From the NCBI GenBank assembly GCA_963662155.1, contig OY759262.1, forward strand, positions 66,486,703 through 66,550,702: a stretch of 64,000 nt of DNA, written 5' to 3'. Source of the DNA: Lamellibrachia columna. Lineage: Eukaryota; Annelida; Polychaeta; Sabellida; Siboglinidae. Both the position numbers and the translations under genes were made by a program. A model generated the notes under the pieces. The model made no database searches. It was not told the origin of the DNA and saw only the letters and a list, made by a program, of their open reading frames with translations. Below are positions 60,801-64,000 of the stretch, in pieces. How positions within the stretch are numbered: the first letter of the stretch is position 1; each line of letters starts with the position of its first letter.

Positions 60801-63800
60801 CTATATCATGTTGTAGAGTATACACTATGACTATTTGTATGGTCAGTATATCTATATCATGTTGTAGAGTATAAACTATGACTATTTGTATGGTCAGTAT
60901 ATCTATATCATGTTGTACAGTATAAACTGTATTTATTTGTATGGTCAGTATATCTATATCATGTTGTACAGTATAAACTATAACTATTTGTATGGTCAGT
61001 ATATCTATATATAAAGTTGTAGAGTATAAACTATGACTATTTGTATTGTCAGTATATCTATATCATGTTGTAGAGTATACACTATGACTATTTGTATGGT
61101 CAGTATATCTATATCATGTTGTAGAGTATAAACTATGACTATTTGTATGGTCAGTATATCTATATCATGTTGTAGAGTATAAACTATGACTATTTGTATG
61201 GTCAGTATATCTATATCATGTTGTAGAGTATAAACTATGACTATTTGTATGGTCAGTATATCTATATCATGTTGTAGAGTATAAACTAAACTATTTGTAT
61301 GGTCAGTATATCTATATCATGTTGTACAGTATAAACTATGACTATTTGTATGGTCAGTATATCTATATCATGTTGTAGAGTATAAACTATGACTATTTGT
61401 ATGGTCAGTATATCTATATCATGTTGTAGAGTATAAACTATGACTATTTGTATGGTCAGTATATCTATATCATGTTGTACAGTATAAACTATGACTATTT
61501 GTATGGTCAGTATATCTATTTCATGTTGTACAGTATAAACTGTATTTATTTGTGTGGTCAGTATATCTATATATAATGTTGTAGAGTATAAACTATGACT
61601 ATTTGTATGGTCAGTATATCTATATCATGTTGTAGAGTATAAACTATAACTATGTGTATGGTCAGTATATCTATATCATGTTGTACAGTATAAACTATAA
61701 CTATTTGTATGGTCAGTATATCTATATCATGTTGTAGAGTATAAACTAAACTATTTGTATGGTCAGTATATCTATATCATGTTGTACAGTATAAACTATG
61801 ACTATTTGTATGGTCAGTATATCTATATCATGTTGTACAGTATAAACTATGACTATTTGTATGGTCAGTATATCTATATCATGTTGTAGAGTATAAACTA
61901 TGACTATTTGTATGGTCAGTATATCTATATCATGTTGTACAGTATAAACTATGACTATTTGTATGGTCAGTATATCTATTTCATGTTGTACAGTATAAAC
62001 TGTATTTATTTGTGTGGTCAGTATATCTATATATAATGTTGTAGAGTATAAACTATGACTATTTGTATGGTCAGTATATCTATATCATGTTGTAGAGTAT
62101 AAACTATAACTATGTGTATGGTCAGTATATCTATATCATGTTGTACAGTATAAACTATAACTATTTGTATGGTCAGTATATCTATATCATGTTGTACAGT
62201 ATAAGCTAGGACTATTTGTATGGTCAGTATATCTATATCATGTTGTACAGTATAAACTATGACTATTTGTATGGTCAGTATATCTATATCATGTTGTAGA
62301 GTATAAACTATGACTATTTGTATGGTCAGTATATCTATATCATGTTGTAGAGTATAAAATATGACTATTTGTATGGTCAGTATATCTATATCATGTTGTA
62401 CAGTATAAACTATGACTATTTGTATGGTCAGTATATCTATATCATGTTGTACAGTATAAACTATGACTATTTGTATGGTCAGTATATCTATATCATGTTG
62501 TAGAGTATAAACTATAACTATTTGTATGGTCAGTATATCTATATCATGTTGTACAGTATAAACTATAACTATTTGTATGGTCAGTATATCTATATCATGT
62601 TGTAGAGTATAAACTATGACTATTTGTATGGTCAGTATATCTATATCATGTTGTACAGTATAAACTATGACTATTTGTATGGTCAGTATATCTATATCAT
62701 GTTGTACAGTATAAACTATGACTATTTGTATGGTCAGTATATCTATATCATGTTGTACAGTATAAACTATGACTATTTGTATGGTCAGTATATCTATATC
62801 ATGTTGTACAGTATAAACTGTATTTATTTGTGTGGTCAGTATATCTATATCATGTTGTACAGTATAAACTGTATTTATTTGTGTGGTCAGTATATCTATA
62901 TATAAAGTTGTAGAGTATAAACTATGACTATTTGTATGGTCAGTATATCTATATCATGTTGTACAGTATAAACTATAACTATTTGTATGGGCAGTATATC
63001 TATATCATGTTGTAGAGTATAAACTATGACTATTTGTATGGTCAGTATATCTATATCATGTTGTACAGTATAAACTATAACTATTTGTATGGTCAGTATA
63101 TCTATATCATGTTGCACAGTATAAACTAGGACTATTTGTATGGTCAGTATATCTATATCATGTTGTACAGTATAAACTATGACTATTTGTATGGTCGGTA
63201 TATCTATATCATGTTGTAGAGTATAAACTATGACTATTTGTATGGTCAGTATATCTATATCATGTTGTAGAGTATAAAATATGACTATTTGTATGGTCAG
63301 TATATCTATATCATGTTGTACAGTATAAACTATGACTATTTGTATGGTCAGTATATCTATATCATGTTGTACAGTATAAACTATGACTATTTGTATGGTC
63401 AGTATATCTATATCATGTTGTAGAGTATAAACTATAACTATTTGTATGGTCAGTATATCTATATCATGTTGTACAGTATAAACTATAACTATTTGTATGG
63501 TCAGTATATCTATATCATGTTGTACAGTATAAACTGTATTTATTTGTGTGGTCAGTATATCTATATATAATGTTGTAGAGTATAAATATAAACTGTATAT
63601 ATTTGTGCGGTCAGTATATCTATATAATGTTATAGAGTATAAACTGTATCTGTTTGTACGGCCAGTATATCTATATCATGTTGTACAGTATAAACGGTGT
63701 CTATTTGTACGGCCAGTATATCTATATCATGTTGTACAGTATAAACTGTGTCTATTTGTACGGCCAGTATATCTATATCATGTTGCAGAGTATAAACTGT

Positions 63801-63855
63801 ATCTACTCGTGCAGTCAGTATATCTATATCTACTCGTGCGGTCAGTATATCTATA
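57876..63855. repeat. 51-bp AT-rich satellite-like array, about 117 copies
   Basis: The landmark tttgtatggtcagtatatct recurs every 51 bp with atatcatgttgtacagta. The main variable positions are tacag/tagag and ataact/atgact/aggact. Multi-unit blocks recur: the run from 58.56 kb (aggact, then five marked units) reappears 969 bp later (19 units) and again near 62.2 and 63.1 kb, and a 459-bp (9-unit) copy links 61.28 and 61.74 kb. The seventeen-codon period gives plus frames up to 218 codons (YGQYIYIMLYSINYNYL), artefacts. The last 300 bp are more diverged. Confidence 0.97.
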
Positions 63856-63895
63856 ATTTTGTATTGTTTGTGGCACTCATTAGGACGAATCCACC

Positions 63896-64000
63896 CATTA
63901 GACAATGTCCACAAGGCCTCACCCCCTGTAGATGCATAATCTGTCTTGGAAAGGAAAGCAGGGTGTGTGTCTGGCTGTAGCAGTAATAATTATTGCTTGC
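63896..64000 (+). repeat. Dispersed repeat, copy 2 (cut by window end)
   Basis: Homologous to 32,603-32,710 with scattered substitutions and one 2-bp indel. Homology begins at cattag in both and runs off the window edge. Confidence 0.85.

Overview
The window is metazoan nuclear DNA. The evidence is a spliced exon of an animal signalling enzyme (phospholipase C-beta family), APE-type non-LTR retrotransposons of CR1-like type, a hAT-like non-autonomous transposon and vertebrate-type TTAGGG-like motifs. There is no bacterial gene organisation. The retrotransposon with an N-terminal 2A-like motif is of a kind reported from marine invertebrates such as amphioxus, sea urchins and molluscs. The species cannot be fixed from this sequence alone.

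The dominant feature is tandem repetition. About 40 separate minisatellite or satellite-like arrays, with periods from 9 to 82 bp, cover roughly 45 of the 64 kb by adding array lengths. The largest are a 44-bp array (40.8-48.0 kb, about 163 copies), an 82-bp array (0.2-7.5 kb, about 89 copies) and a 51-bp array (57.9-63.9 kb, about 117 copies). Many units have periods divisible by three or lack stops in several frames, so they give long open frames with no sign of being genes. Several arrays contain duplicated multi-unit blocks, a trace of unequal exchange or segmental slippage.

Mobile-element remains lie between the arrays. (1) An RT fragment at the left edge. (2) A nearly complete but broken CR1-like element on the minus strand (about 13.56-16.96 kb) with endonuclease, RT and a 2A-like motif. 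It and 1.2 kb upstream of it sit between two arrays of the same 24-bp unit. (3) A 5'-truncated relative at 35.64-37.08 kb. (4) A plus-strand RT tail at 48.9-50.06 kb. (5) A hAT-like MITE at 32.4-33.2 kb with an 8-bp target duplication. (6) A 170-bp foldback element at 51 kb. (7) A dispersed repeat of about 105 bp at 32.6 kb and at the right edge. Fragments 3 and 4 each hold a minisatellite amplified from a piece of their own RT coding sequence, bounded by short direct repeats.

The only convincing host-gene feature is a 78-bp minus-strand exon at 55,695-55,772 with canonical splice sites, encoding part of the N-terminal PH domain of a PLC-beta. If the gene is intact and no exon was missed, the rest of the window is intron: at least 8.2 kb on the 5' side and at least 55.6 kb on the 3' side, swollen by minisatellites and transposons. 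Assembly collapse or expansion of the arrays cannot be judged from the sequence.
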